From an uncultured Pseudomonadales bacterium (lineage in GTDB: Bacteria > Pseudomonadota > Gammaproteobacteria > Pseudomonadales > CANNCY01): a stretch of 64,000 nt of DNA. The translations under genes were made by a program, and so were the position numbers. The stretch covers positions 372,001 to 436,000 of the forward strand of contig CANNCY010000001.1 in NCBI GenBank assembly GCA_947503335.1, in the 5' to 3' direction. This document shows, one piece after another, positions 9,891-19,089 of this stretch (the stretch's first letter is position 1; every line of letters starts with the position of its first letter). Under the pieces are notes generated by a model. It ran no database searches. It was not told where the DNA came from and saw nothing but the letters and a program-made list of their open reading frames with translations.

Positions 9891-9916
9891 ATTTCGCAGC
9901 CAAGATTGTGCGAAAT
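9891..9916 (-). other. Inverted repeat in the trhP leader
   Basis: ATTTCGCA at 9891-9898 is the exact reverse complement of TGCGAAAT at 9909-9916, with a 10-base spacer. It falls inside the roughly 80-nt leader predicted for trhP and could form an RNA hairpin. Its role is unknown. Confidence 0.5.
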
Positions 9917-9933
9917 TCATAGGAAAGGGCGAA

Positions 9934-9975
9934 ATTGTACGGCGAGGTGAGGGCGAGTGCCCTGATTTACATCAA
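9934..9975 (-). promoter_or_regulatory. Class II FNR/Anr-type promoter for trhP
   Basis: On the minus strand TTGATGTAAATCAG (9975-9962) matches the FNR consensus TTGAT-N4-ATCAA at nine of ten fixed bases. A TACAAT -10 hexamer occupies 9939-9934. The 22-bp gap between them is exactly that of a class II FNR promoter, with the site centred at -41.5. The inferred start site is near 9927. The site lies just past the stop of the upstream gene, so it would serve trhP only. Confidence 0.72.
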
Positions 9976-9998
9976 GCCACTCTAAAGTAAAGCTAGTT

Positions 9999-10433
9999 TT
10001 AGTGATCAGCGTGTTCGTCAGACTTAGCTTCTTCTGCAGGTGCTTCGTCTAGCGACGCTTTGAATGCTTCGTAAGCGGCTTTATCGCCTAGCTTATAGAA
10101 ACCTTTTACGCCGGCGCCAAAACAGCTTCCTGCGTTACGTTCACAGATTTTTACGTCGCTGCGGCTAATCGATGAGAAAGAACGATCTAACTTAATGATG
10201 TCCCAGCTGCGAATTTTGCGATGAGTGGTTACCAAGTAGTATTGGCGGCTCGACTCTAAAACAAAACCCTTGCGGTTATCTAAACGATGAGTCTCCAGAT
10301 TGTTTGAGGTGGTAGTAATTTTCGTTACCGACTCAAGTTCGCGCTCTAGCGCAATATCGTTTAGTTCTGCGGTATCAGCCATTGCAGAGAAGCTTGCAAC
10401 AGTAAGCGTTAAAGCGGCAATTAAAGATTTCAT
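9999..10433 (-). CDS. Small exported protein of unknown function (possibly DUF6491-like)
   Basis: The 144-residue product starts with a clear signal peptide (MKSLIAALTLTVASFSAMA, cleavage after AMA), so it is probably periplasmic. The mature part has a strand-rich core with SRQYYLVTTHRKIRSWDII and two cysteines (near CERNAGSC). The tail is acidic and ends in DEHADH, which could bind metal. The core recalls the DUF6491 family, but I am not certain. AGGAGC precedes the start at normal spacing. It stands alone between trhP and liuE, in the same orientation. Confidence 0.75.
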   Translation of the reverse strand: MKSLIAALTLTVASFSAMADTAELNDIALERELESVTKITTTSNNLETHRLDNRKGFVLESSRQYYLVTTHRKIRSWDIIKLDRSFSSISRSDVKICERNAGSCFGAGVKGFYKLGDKAAYEAFKASLDEAPAEEAKSDEHADH

Positions 10434-10506
10434 GGTCTGCTCCTTGATTTGATAAACTCAGTTTACCGTATGTAATACGTATAAGTAGTAGGCGATTATG
10501 CGTATA

Positions 10507-11334
10507 CTATATACCGATACTACGTAGTGCTTGCAAATTAATACCCGTTTGCAGCCCTTGTTCGTGTACTACTTTGACAACTGATTCGGTAGCAACGTTC
10601 CCCGCAGCACCCGGTGCATACGGGCATCCCCCTATGCCACCGGCAGAACTATCAAATACCTTGATGCCTAGCTCTAGCCCAGCCAATACATTTTTAACGG
10701 CCATGCCGTATGTGTCATGACAATGTAGGGCGAGTTTGTCGGCAGTTACCGAAGGCAGTAACGCCGAAAGTAACTGTGTTATCTGCTCAGGATTGGCTTT
10801 GCCGATGGTGTCACCCAAAGATACTTCGTAGCATCCCATGTCTATCAAGCGCTCTACTAGTTCTACCACCTGTGCGATAGGTGTTAGCCCATCAAAGGGG
10901 CATTCAATTACCGTACTGAGATAACCCCGTACTTGAATACCTTTGGGCTTAGCAAGATCACAAACCTGCAACGCACGCTGTAAGCTCTCTTCAATAGAGC
11001 AACGAGTGTTGTTTTGGCTGAAGCCTTCGCTGCTAGCGCAGAACACTGCCACTTCGTCAGGTTCGCACCGCGCTGCTAATTCAAAGCCGTGCTCGTTGGG
11101 TACCAGTGCGCTATATACAACCCCAGGGTGGCGTTGAATAAGCTCAAACACTGTATCGCTGTTAGCCATTTGTGGCACAGCTTTGGGGTGAACAAAGCTG
11201 CCCACCTCGATATGCTTGATACCGGTGTTTACTAGCGCGTCGATAAACTGTGCTCTAGCTTGAGGCGTATATATGGTTGGCTGGCTTTGCAGCCCATCAC
11301 GGGGGCCTACTTCGACAATACGTACATCAGCCAT
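10507..11334 (-). CDS. liuE: Hydroxymethylglutaryl-CoA lyase LiuE
   Basis: This enzyme cleaves HMG-CoA to acetoacetate and acetyl-CoA, the last step of leucine breakdown. The 275-residue protein opens with IVEVGPRDGLQSQ (substrate and metal-binding region of the TIM barrel), has LHCHDTYGMA metal ligands near residue 203, and GGIGGCPYAPGAAGN containing the catalytic-loop cysteine near 232. It is slightly shorter than the usual 300 residues, mainly at the C-terminus. Its ATG overlaps the end of liuD by 8 bp and it is the last gene of the liu operon. Confidence 0.93.
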   Translation of the reverse strand: MADVRIVEVGPRDGLQSQPTIYTPQARAQFIDALVNTGIKHIEVGSFVHPKAVPQMANSDTVFELIQRHPGVVYSALVPNEHGFELAARCEPDEVAVFCASSEGFSQNNTRCSIEESLQRALQVCDLAKPKGIQVRGYLSTVIECPFDGLTPIAQVVELVERLIDMGCYEVSLGDTIGKANPEQITQLLSALLPSVTADKLALHCHDTYGMAVKNVLAGLELGIKVFDSSAGGIGGCPYAPGAAGNVATESVVKVVHEQGLQTGINLQALRSIGI

Positions 11335-13033
11335 GGTTTACCTCAATCATCAGTTCACCGCCGGTAACCATTGCGTCAGCGCTGGTTAGCACGCTAGTAA
11401 TTTGGCCAGGCGCGGTTGCAGTAATACGGTGCTCCATTTTCATGGCTTCCATTACTGCTAATAATTGGTCTTGTACTACTTTCTCGCCTTCGCATACCAA
11501 TACTTCAAGCACTCGCCCATTCATCGGCGCCTTGTACTCACCGCTGGTGTCGTTGTCGACGATCGATGCAAACATATCGGCCGACGCCTGATTCTGATGA
11601 TTAGGTAAGTTGATTTTAAAAGCGTCTGATACGAAGGGGCCATTACGATCGTCGATATGTTGCTCGGCAGCATTTAAATCGCTTTCAAGGTCAGTATTTT
11701 CTAACCAACTTTCTAACCACTCGGTTGTCATAGCGGCATTTTTAAATGTGCTGCTGTTACTCACTTGCTTTATAAATGCACGATTGGTCGTGATGCCTGA
11801 TACGCAGCTTTGATCTAGTACGTGGTTGAGTGTTGATAGTGCGTCGTCACGATCACTGCCATAGGTGATCACCTTGGCAACCATTGGGTCATAATAAGGT
11901 GTTACCCAATCACCTTGATCGACAGCCGATTCTAAACGAACCGACGCATTCACTGGCCATTGCCACTGCTTAATATGACCGGCACTAGGCATAAAATTAT
12001 CGATTGGTGACTCTGCATAGATGCGCGCCTCTACGGCATGACCTTTGGCTTCAAGTTGAGACTGTTCAACTGGCAATGGTAATCCAGCAGCAACCATCAA
12101 TTGCCACTCAACAAGGTCTACGCCAAACACCGCTTCTGAAACAGGGTGCTCTACTTGAAGGCGAGTATTCATCTCCATGAAATAAAATTGATCACCACTT
12201 ACAAGGTATTCAAATGTGCCGGCATTTTCATAGCCAATCGATAAAGCTGCCTTTGCAGATGTCTCGCCCATTTCTTTTCTAAGCTTATCGCTTAGGTTTG
12301 GGGCAGGGGCCTCTTCGATTACTTTTTGGTGTCGTCGTTGAACAGAGCAATCGCGGTCGCCAATATACAAACAATGCCCATGGCTATCAGCAATGATCTG
12401 TACTTCTACGTGGCGAGCGTTGGTTATTAAGCGTTCTAATAACACTTTGGTATCACCAAAACTATTTTTTGCTTCGGTAACACAAGATTCCAGTGCTGAT
12501 AAAAATTGGTCACTAGACTGTACCGCCCGCATACCTTTGCCACCGCCACCAGCAACAGCTTTGATCAGCAGGGGGTAACCCATCGCGTCTGCTTCACTGT
12601 GTAAAAAGCTAGGCTCCTGATTGTCACCGTAATAACCAGGAATCAAAGGCACGTTTGCCATAGCCATTAGGGCTTTCGCATCGGCTTTAGAGGCCATCTG
12701 TTGCATCGCGGTACCAGAGGGGCCTATAAAAACAATCTCAGCGTCAACACAGGCATCAGCGAAGGCAGGGTTTTCACTAAGAAATCCATAGCCAGGATGA
12801 ATAGCATCTGCACCTGTTTCTTGGGCCGCTTCGATAATGCGAGAAATGTTTAGATAGCTTTCGGAGCTAGCTGCTGCGCCAATGAAAACAGATTGATCAG
12901 CTTCGCGTACATGCTTTGCCATGCGGTCGGCACTAGAGTATACCGCGACTGTTTCGATACCCATCTTTCGGCAAGTACGCATAATGCGGCAGGCGATTTC
13001 GCCGCGATTAGCGATTAGTAATCGTTTAATCAT
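11327..13033 (-). CDS. liuD: Methylcrotonyl-CoA carboxylase, biotin-containing alpha subunit LiuD
   Basis: LiuD carries out the ATP-dependent biotin carboxylation half-reaction of methylcrotonyl-CoA carboxylase. Residues 1-445 are a complete biotin carboxylase domain (LLIANRGEIACRI at the start, ATP-grasp loop GGGGKGM, EMNTRLQVEHPV). Residues 500-568 are a biotinyl domain with MEAMKMEH, the modified lysine being K532. At 568 residues it is roughly 90 shorter than typical LiuD. The deficit falls between the two domains, where only about 55 linker-like residues replace the BT domain that normally contacts the beta subunit. No frameshift is visible. Translation is coupled to liuC upstream and liuE downstream by short overlaps. 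Confidence 0.93.
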   Translation of the reverse strand: MIKRLLIANRGEIACRIMRTCRKMGIETVAVYSSADRMAKHVREADQSVFIGAAASSESYLNISRIIEAAQETGADAIHPGYGFLSENPAFADACVDAEIVFIGPSGTAMQQMASKADAKALMAMANVPLIPGYYGDNQEPSFLHSEADAMGYPLLIKAVAGGGGKGMRAVQSSDQFLSALESCVTEAKNSFGDTKVLLERLITNARHVEVQIIADSHGHCLYIGDRDCSVQRRHQKVIEEAPAPNLSDKLRKEMGETSAKAALSIGYENAGTFEYLVSGDQFYFMEMNTRLQVEHPVSEAVFGVDLVEWQLMVAAGLPLPVEQSQLEAKGHAVEARIYAESPIDNFMPSAGHIKQWQWPVNASVRLESAVDQGDWVTPYYDPMVAKVITYGSDRDDALSTLNHVLDQSCVSGITTNRAFIKQVSNSSTFKNAAMTTEWLESWLENTDLESDLNAAEQHIDDRNGPFVSDAFKINLPNHQNQASADMFASIVDNDTSGEYKAPMNGRVLEVLVCEGEKVVQDQLLAVMEAMKMEHRITATAPGQITSVLTSADAMVTGGELMIEVNHG

Positions 13034-13833
13034 GAATGATCCTTATCCTTACTCGATAGGTTAAAGCTGGCCGGTCTTTTTTCTAGAAATGCTGTTAAGC
13101 CTTCTTGCCCTTCGTCACTTGCACGAACATCAGCGATTAGTTGGGCGAGTTTTTCTTGTTGGCTTTCATCTATTGGCTCACCGTTGACAGCGTCTACCAA
13201 TTGCTTGCTGATAGAAATCGCATTTGGGCCGTTGGCTAAAACTGCTTTAATGGTGGCGTTTACTCTGTCAGTTAGTACCTGAGGCTCGTCGACGACGGTA
13301 TGCAATAGGTTGATGCTCTGCGCTCGCTGTGAATTAAACAACTCGCCGGTAACAAACAATGCCTTAGCGTGGCGGGCGCCGATAGCATTTATCACATAGG
13401 GCGAAATGGTTGCAGGGGTTAAGCCAAGCTTTACTTCACTTAGAGCAAACTTTGCGTTCGATGTTGCAATCGCAATATCACAGCAAGCAATCAAGCCTAC
13501 GCCACCGCCAAAGGCATTACCCTGAACCTTGGCGATAGTGACTAGCGGGCAAGTGAACAATTCGTTTAGCATGCCTGCCAATGCTAATGCGTCTGCTTTG
13601 TTTGCTTCTGGGCTTTGCTTTGCTGTTTCGCGCATCCAGTTTAGGTCGGCGCCGGCGCTAAAACTTTTGCCCGCTGCTTCGATCACAAGCACGCGAGCGT
13701 CACTAGTGCTTACCTGTTTAACGCACTGGCGTATCTCGTTGATCATCAAGGCGTTAAATGCATTGTGGGTGTCGGGTCGATTAAATCTAAGCGATGCGAC
13801 CTGATCTTTAATGGTTAGTTCAACGGTTTGCAT
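13030..13833 (-). CDS. liuC: 3-methylglutaconyl-CoA hydratase LiuC (enoyl-CoA hydratase family)
   Basis: The product, about 267 residues, belongs to the crotonase fold. The oxyanion-hole segment KSFSAGADLNWM lies near residue 60 and the second-glycine loop VQGNAFGGGVGLIACCDIAIA near 105. In this operon it should hydrate methylglutaconyl-CoA to HMG-CoA. I place the start at the ATG at 13833, which overlaps the liuB stop as TGATG; a GTG one codon earlier (13836) is equally possible. Confidence 0.9.
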   Translation of the reverse strand: MQTVELTIKDQVASLRFNRPDTHNAFNALMINEIRQCVKQVSTSDARVLVIEAAGKSFSAGADLNWMRETAKQSPEANKADALALAGMLNELFTCPLVTIAKVQGNAFGGGVGLIACCDIAIATSNAKFALSEVKLGLTPATISPYVINAIGARHAKALFVTGELFNSQRAQSINLLHTVVDEPQVLTDRVNATIKAVLANGPNAISISKQLVDAVNGEPIDESQQEKLAQLIADVRASDEGQEGLTAFLEKRPASFNLSSKDKDHS

Positions 13834-15440
13834 CACATTCTAAACACGCCAAAACGTGTTTCCTCGATAGGTTTTTGAAGACAGCTTTCTAACGCCATGC
13901 CCAGTATGCGGCGAGAGTCGGCAGGGTCGATAACACCGTCGTCCCAAAGGCGGGCCGACGCGTAATAGGGGTGGCCCTGATGCTCGTAGTTATCGATAAC
14001 GGGCTGCTTAATTGCATGAAGCTGTTCGTCGGTAAGGGGCTCGCCTTTGGCTGCCGCTTGGTCTGATTTTAGCTGCGCCATTACGCCGGCCGCCTGTTCG
14101 GCACCCATCACGCTTATTCGTGCATTAGGCCACATGAACATAAAGTTAGGGTCATAGGCTCGCCCACACATGCCATAGTTGCCGGCACCAAACGAACCAC
14201 CGATCACGAGAGTTAGTTTAGGAACCTTAGCGCTGGCGACGGCTGTTACCATTTTTGCGCCGTGCTTAGCGATGCCACCGGCTTCATATTGTTGGCCTAC
14301 CATGAAACCAGTGATATTTTGTAAAAAGAGTAGGGGAATCTTTCGTTGCGCGCACAGTTCGATAAAGTGAGCCCCTTTTTGAGCCGACTCGCTAAACAGC
14401 ACGCCGTTGTTTGCCACGATGCCGATGGTTTGGTCATATAGTTTTGCAAAACCACAAATAAGCGTGGTGCCAAAGTGTTCTTTAAACTCGTCGAAAACAC
14501 TACCATCTACTAATCGTGCTATTACTTCTCGAACGTCATAGCTTTGACGGCTGTCGGCTGGTATCACGCCATACAATTCGTTCGCCTGATACAGCGGAGG
14601 GTTCTGATCATTTAACTCAGCGTTATGTTCGCTAGGGCAGTTAGACACGATACTGCGTACTCGTTGTAACGCATCAAAGTCGTTGTTGGCAAGGTGATCG
14701 GTTACACCTGATGTAGAGCAGTGTAAATTAGCGCCGCCTAGGTCTTCGCTTGAAACTTCTTCGCCGGTTGCCGCTTTCACAAGTGGCGGCCCTGCCAAAA
14801 AGATGGTGCCTTGGTTTTTAACGATAACCGCTTCATCGGCCATCGCTGGTACGTAGGCGCCGCCCGCAGTGCATGAGCCCATTACTGAGGCGATCTGCGG
14901 AATACCTTTGGCAGACATGTTAGCTTGATTAAAAAAGATGCGGCCAAAATGATCGCGATCAGGAAATACCTCATCTTGGTGGGGTAGGTTGGCACCGCCA
15001 GAGTCAACTAGATAAATACATGGTAAGTGATTTTGCTCGGCAATGGCTTGGGCACGAAGATGCTTTTTTACGGTCATCGGAAAGTAGGTTCCGCCCTTTA
15101 CAGTCGCATCATTGGCCACAATCATACAAAGACGGTTAGACACTCGCCCAATACCCGCCACGATACCAGCACTGGCAACCTGATCGTCGTAAAGATTTAG
15201 TGCGGCTAACTGGCCTATTTCTAGAAAGGGAGAGTTTTTATCTAATAGCGTATCGATACGATCGCGGGCTAATAGCTTACCGCGGCTTTGATGTTTTTCG
15301 CGGGCGCGCTCGGGGCCGCCCAACGAAATACGCTTGGCAGTTTGTTTAAGATCATCAACCTGATCAGCCATGTGCTGATAGTTGTCGTTAAACTGGGTCG
15401 AACCAATATCTATTGTAGAATTAAGAATATTATGCGCCAT
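13833..15440 (-). CDS. liuB: Methylcrotonyl-CoA carboxylase beta subunit LiuB
   Basis: LiuB is the carboxyltransferase that moves CO2 from biotin to 3-methylcrotonyl-CoA. The 535-residue protein is full length. It shows the two crotonase-like halves: [20 protein letters not shown] near residue 190, and [19 protein letters not shown] with [10 protein letters not shown] in the C-terminal half. The gene overlaps liuA by 11 bp and is coupled to liuC. Its partner LiuD lacks most of the BT interaction domain, so the LiuD-LiuB contact may differ from known structures. Confidence 0.95.
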   Translation of the reverse strand: MAHNILNSTIDIGSTQFNDNYQHMADQVDDLKQTAKRISLGGPERAREKHQSRGKLLARDRIDTLLDKNSPFLEIGQLAALNLYDDQVASAGIVAGIGRVSNRLCMIVANDATVKGGTYFPMTVKKHLRAQAIAEQNHLPCIYLVDSGGANLPHQDEVFPDRDHFGRIFFNQANMSAKGIPQIASVMGSCTAGGAYVPAMADEAVIVKNQGTIFLAGPPLVKAATGEEVSSEDLGGANLHCSTSGVTDHLANNDFDALQRVRSIVSNCPSEHNAELNDQNPPLYQANELYGVIPADSRQSYDVREVIARLVDGSVFDEFKEHFGTTLICGFAKLYDQTIGIVANNGVLFSESAQKGAHFIELCAQRKIPLLFLQNITGFMVGQQYEAGGIAKHGAKMVTAVASAKVPKLTLVIGGSFGAGNYGMCGRAYDPNFMFMWPNARISVMGAEQAAGVMAQLKSDQAAAKGEPLTDEQLHAIKQPVIDNYEHQGHPYYASARLWDDGVIDPADSRRILGMALESCLQKPIEETRFGVFRM

Positions 15441-16581
15441 GAATCATCAGCTCCCTGCCAATTAACATACGACGAATTTCGCTAGTACCCGCGCCAATTT
15501 CATATAGCTTTGCATCACGTAGATATCGCCCTGCAGGGCTTTCGTTCATGTAACCGTTGCCGCCCAATGCTTGAATTGCTTGAAGCGCCGCTTGGGTAGC
15601 GCGCTCGGCGGTATATAAAATGACAGCAGCGGCATCGATGCGAGAATCAACGCCCTGATCACATTGCTGAGCTACCTGATACAACAGCGCGCGGCTGGCC
15701 GCTAGCTCGGTGTATACGTCGGCCATTTTGCCTTGCATTAACTGAAAGTCACCGATGTTGCGACCAAACTGTTGGCGCTCGCCACAGTAGTCGTGAATCA
15801 GTTCAAAGCAAGCTTGCATGATACCCACAGGGCCGGCTGCTAATACGGTGCGTTCATAATCTAGGCCTGACATCAAAACACCAGCACCTTTACCCACGTC
15901 ACCTAATATGTTTTCAACGGGCACTGGCGTATCTTCAAATACCAACTCGCAAGTGTTAGAACCACGCATGCCTAGCTTGTCTAATTTAGGTGATCGCGAA
16001 AATCCGGCCCAGTCTCGCTCTACGATAAACGCGGTAATACCCTTTGAACCGGCATCTTTATCAGTTTTTGCATAGATCACATAAACATCAGCGTCGGGGC
16101 CGTTGGTGATCCACATTTTGCTGCCGTTAAGCAGATAGTGGTCGCCATTTAAGGTTGCGTTCAGTTTCATCGAAACAACGTCTGAACCCGCAGAATGTTC
16201 TGACATGGCCAGGGCGCCTACGTGCTCGCCCGAGCAAAGTTTCGGCAAGTATTTTTGTTTTTGTGCTTCAGAGCCGTTGCGATGAATTTGGTTAACACAC
16301 AGGTTTGAATGGGCGCCGTAGCTAAGGCCGACAGAGGCCGATACGCGGCTGATCTCCTCCATCGCAATACAGTGCGCGTGATACCCCATGGCTGAGCCAC
16401 CATATTGCTCTGCAACGGTTACACCTAGTAAGCCCATGTCACCTAATTTTCGCCACATGCCAGCGGGAAACTCATTTGTACGATCAATCTCGTCGGCGAT
16501 TGGGCCTAGCTCGGTTTCAGAGAATTGGCGTACGGCATCGCGCAGCATTGATAGTTCTTCACTTAGAATAGGTTGCAACAT
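15430..16581 (-). CDS. liuA: Isovaleryl-CoA dehydrogenase LiuA
   Basis: This acyl-CoA dehydrogenase oxidises isovaleryl-CoA to 3-methylcrotonyl-CoA with FAD. The 383-residue protein has [19 protein letters not shown] and [17 protein letters not shown] flavin-contact segments. The [12 protein letters not shown] segment carries the glutamate at the position typical of isovaleryl-CoA dehydrogenases, rather than the C-terminal catalytic glutamate of short-chain enzymes. The C-terminus has [20 protein letters not shown]. It is the first enzyme gene of the operon, 9 bp after liuR. Confidence 0.95.
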   Translation of the reverse strand: MLQPILSEELSMLRDAVRQFSETELGPIADEIDRTNEFPAGMWRKLGDMGLLGVTVAEQYGGSAMGYHAHCIAMEEISRVSASVGLSYGAHSNLCVNQIHRNGSEAQKQKYLPKLCSGEHVGALAMSEHSAGSDVVSMKLNATLNGDHYLLNGSKMWITNGPDADVYVIYAKTDKDAGSKGITAFIVERDWAGFSRSPKLDKLGMRGSNTCELVFEDTPVPVENILGDVGKGAGVLMSGLDYERTVLAAGPVGIMQACFELIHDYCGERQQFGRNIGDFQLMQGKMADVYTELAASRALLYQVAQQCDQGVDSRIDAAAVILYTAERATQAALQAIQALGGNGYMNESPAGRYLRDAKLYEIGAGTSEIRRMLIGRELMIHGA

Positions 16582-16590
16582 GAGGGGTCC

Positions 16591-16959
16591 TTAACTCTTA
16601 TTTTCGGCAACTAGTGCCTTGGTATTCTTTAGGTCTTCAAGCATTAAATCGATTTCGCGACGTTGCTCTAGTAGTGCGTCAATTCGCCGATCAATAGCCT
16701 CTACAAGCATCTGTGTTTGCTCACTGTTACCTGATGTCGGGTTGTATAGATCGATGATTTCACGGCTCTCATCTAGCGATAACCCTAAGCGCTTGCCGCG
16801 CAAAATCAGTTTTAGGCGCGTTCGATCTGCAGCGCTAAATCGGCGCTGAGTGCCTGATCGCTGGGGTGTGAGTAGCCCTTTCTCCTCGTAAAAACGAATA
16901 GATCTAGCGGTGATGCCAAACTCTTTGGTTAGGCTCTGAATCGTATAATAATCACTCAT
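16591..16959 (-). CDS. liuR: MerR-family repressor LiuR of the leucine/isovalerate operon
   Basis: The 122-residue protein begins with a MerR winged helix-turn-helix (YYTIQSLTKEFGITARSIRF, then YEEKGLLTPQRSGTQRRF) and ends in a long dimerisation coiled coil (about 75-115). There are no metal-binding cysteines, consistent with the LiuR group. The position at the head of liuABCDE supports the name. LiuR normally represses the liu genes and is itself in the operon. A perfect 18-bp palindrome sits directly in front of its start codon, so it probably regulates itself and everything downstream. Confidence 0.9.
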   Translation of the reverse strand: MSDYYTIQSLTKEFGITARSIRFYEEKGLLTPQRSGTQRRFSAADRTRLKLILRGKRLGLSLDESREIIDLYNPTSGNSEQTQMLVEAIDRRIDALLEQRREIDLMLEDLKNTKALVAENKS

Positions 16960-16962
16960 GAC

Positions 16963-16980
16963 GTTTACGTTAACGTAAAC
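16963..16980. promoter_or_regulatory. LiuR operator, perfect 18-bp palindrome
   Basis: GTTTACGTTAACGTAAAC reads the same on both strands. It lies 3 bp upstream of the liuR start codon. Dyads of the TTTACGT/ACGTAAA type are what MerR-family LiuR regulators are known to bind, so assignment to LiuR is well supported by both sequence and position. The closeness to the start codon means transcription starts within or next to it. Confidence 0.85.
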
Positions 16981-17061
16981 TTAAAGGGTGTGCAAGTGAC
17001 GAATAGGTAGGTATAGATGTTGCTTTAATGTAAGCGTGATCAGATGAATTGGATTTATGTG

Positions 17062-17664
17062 ATGGTGAGTACAGTAGGTGCCTCGGTTTCAAGCACGGCG
17101 ATAGCATCCCGCTATACAGCGGCTACACACGGCCCCTTACACGGTAAGAACGATGCTGACGGTGATCGAGTATCGCTCTCGGCCCCCGCAGTCATTGCTT
17201 CGTCATCAGATAGTGTGGATTCGCTAGGTTTGCCTTCAATTAAGTTGTTTAATGCTAGTGACGTTGCAGAATATCAACAAACACTGACGGCAGCTTTAAA
17301 AGCAATTGGTGTAGATGCTGATACGCCGATAAAGTTAGCGACTAACGGTGAGGGTGAAGTGGTTGTCAGGGGGAGTCATCCCGACAAAAAAGCCATCGAA
17401 GAGCTCTTTGAGTCTGACATGAACTTGCGTAACGGCTACGTGCAAACTCAGAACCACTTTCTGTTTAAAAAGTTAGCGTCGCTTAACGCTCAATGGGCGA
17501 AAAAGATTGAGCAGGGTTTAAGCGAGGAGGCGGCAGGGTTGTGGCTGCTCAATGCAGCCAAGTTAGCTACCGGTGTTTCTAGCAACGGGCTGACATTTCA
17601 TGGTGCGGGGTTCGACAGCCCGTTTGGTGATAATCGAATGCAGGTCTATGACAGCTATTCTTGA
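17062..17664 (+). CDS. Hypothetical protein, unrecognised
   Basis: The 200-residue product has a serine/alanine-rich, probably disordered N-terminal third (about 1-60). A compact region follows with YQQTLTAALKAIGVDADTPI and GEGEVVVRGSHPDKKAIEELF, and then a helical segment. No family is recognised, and neither a signal peptide nor a membrane segment is visible. The start is uncertain: an ATG at 17044 would add six residues, but 17062 has a GGA eight bases ahead. The codon pattern looks genuine. It diverges from liuR and converges with the acetyltransferase gene at 17667. Confidence 0.7.
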   Translation: MVSTVGASVSSTAIASRYTAATHGPLHGKNDADGDRVSLSAPAVIASSSDSVDSLGLPSIKLFNASDVAEYQQTLTAALKAIGVDADTPIKLATNGEGEVVVRGSHPDKKAIEELFESDMNLRNGYVQTQNHFLFKKLASLNAQWAKKIEQGLSEEAAGLWLLNAAKLATGVSSNGLTFHGAGFDSPFGDNRMQVYDSYS

Positions 17665-17666
17665 GG

Positions 17667-18086
17667 CTAGATAGCCAAGCTCATATGATAAAACCGCTCA
17701 TCACTTTGCTCTGTAATAAAACCGAGTCGACTATACAGGCGATGGGCAGGGCTATTTTTAAACACCTTTAAGTCGATAAACTGCGCGTCTTGGTCTTTGG
17801 CAAGCTCGATGGTTTTTGCGATAGTCTTTGCGCCTAATCCCTTAGATTGTAGATCTGCTTTCACCTGAATGTCTCGCAGCTGACAGCGATTGTCGTTAAA
17901 AGATAGACGCAATGCGCCAACTAGCTTGTCGTCTACATAGATATCGTAGTTAGTCAGTTCGGTAATCGCATTGCTAACATCGTTTAAATCCCAGTCTACG
18001 TTGTTTAAATCGTAGTAGGGTTTCATATTGGTAAAAGTAAGTTTGGCAGAGCGATTTATATCGCCCGTTTCAATTAGCTGCAGCAT
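17667..18086 (-). CDS. GNAT-family N-acetyltransferase
   Basis: The 139-residue protein has the GNAT acetyl-CoA-binding loop in LRDIQVKADLQSKGLGAKTI (Q-x-x-G-x-G near residue 82), followed by KNSPAHRLYSRLGF, the usual motif B with its tyrosine. It should transfer acetyl from acetyl-CoA to an amine. The substrate cannot be told from sequence. It lies 11 bp downstream of the YheT-like hydrolase gene in the same direction, so they may be co-transcribed. Confidence 0.85.
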   Translation of the reverse strand: MLQLIETGDINRSAKLTFTNMKPYYDLNNVDWDLNDVSNAITELTNYDIYVDDKLVGALRLSFNDNRCQLRDIQVKADLQSKGLGAKTIAKTIELAKDQDAQFIDLKVFKNSPAHRLYSRLGFITEQSDERFYHMSLAI

Positions 18087-18097
18087 AAAAATAGCTC

Positions 18098-19075
18098 TTA
18101 TAAATTGATTATTTCTAGGATTCTAGCTGGCACCCAGCTTTTCAGGTTATACGAATCTAAAAAGCCGCAGTGGCCGCCGTACTCGTGCTCTTCAACCGAC
18201 AGACTGTCTGTCGAGGCAATGGCTCTAATGTCTGCAATCGGGCACACAGGGTCGTCAGCTGTTGCAATAATACGTGTTGGCAGCTGTGTTAGTTGGCCTA
18301 AGTTGTTGGGTAGTGTGTATGATGAGAAATACTCGCTAAGCGTTGCATAGGGTGCAAATCGACCAATAAAGTAGTCGTTCATTTCGTCGAGCGATGTCAT
18401 TTGCTTTAGATCATCTAAATAATCTAAGTGTTCATGCAGCGTTGCTTTCTTTACTAAGCTTTTACGCCACTTCTTTACGAAGTATTTTTCATAAATAAAA
18501 GGGCCGCTACGAAGCGTTTGCATGGTGTTCGACGGGCTAATTGGCGGGCAAATAGCGATTACTTCGTCGTACGATACCTGATAGGTAGAGGCAAGTGTTG
18601 ATACGCGCAGTGCAAAGTTGCCACCAAGACTAAAGCCAACAAGCCAATTGCGATCGTGGGGCCATTGCTTATTGATCATTGCTAACGCGTTGCTTACTTC
18701 TTCAATGCGGGCGCTATGAAATAGCTCTTTATTGAGATGATGGGTGTCGCCGTGGTCGCGCATATTCAGGCGAGTAACGCTGTAGCCTTTTTGCCAAAGG
18801 TAGCTGCCTGTATCAAGCATATAAAGACTGTCTGCAGAGCCTTCCCAGCCATGAATCAGTGTGATCATACCTACGGGATTGGGGTGGGGCGTGTGCCAAC
18901 ATTCTAATGTGACCCCGCAAGGGGTTTCTAATAAATGGCGAGTTGAGCTAGCTGTAAACTGCTTAGCTCGCTGGCCAAGCGCTAGTTTTCTAAGTTTAGA
19001 GCTAGCTAAAATACTTTGAATGTGGGGGCTTTTAAGCCCGCGAACGGGCTTAAATCGATTGGCTACTGCGTTCAT
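18098..19075 (-). CDS. YheT-like alpha/beta hydrolase
   Basis: The 325-residue protein fits the YheT/EMB8 group of alpha/beta hydrolases. It shows GLKSPHIQSIL near the N-terminus, the oxyanion region LIHGWEGSADSLYML, the nucleophile elbow GFSLGGNFALRV near residue 150 and a C-terminal catalytic histidine in EYGGHCGFLD. It is probably a cytoplasmic carboxylesterase or lipase-like enzyme. In enterobacteria yheT is next to yheU; here yheU lies 1.5 kb away on the other strand. Confidence 0.88.
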   Translation of the reverse strand: MNAVANRFKPVRGLKSPHIQSILASSKLRKLALGQRAKQFTASSTRHLLETPCGVTLECWHTPHPNPVGMITLIHGWEGSADSLYMLDTGSYLWQKGYSVTRLNMRDHGDTHHLNKELFHSARIEEVSNALAMINKQWPHDRNWLVGFSLGGNFALRVSTLASTYQVSYDEVIAICPPISPSNTMQTLRSGPFIYEKYFVKKWRKSLVKKATLHEHLDYLDDLKQMTSLDEMNDYFIGRFAPYATLSEYFSSYTLPNNLGQLTQLPTRIIATADDPVCPIADIRAIASTDSLSVEEHEYGGHCGFLDSYNLKSWVPARILEIINL

Positions 19076-19089
19076 GCTAAATCAGATTT

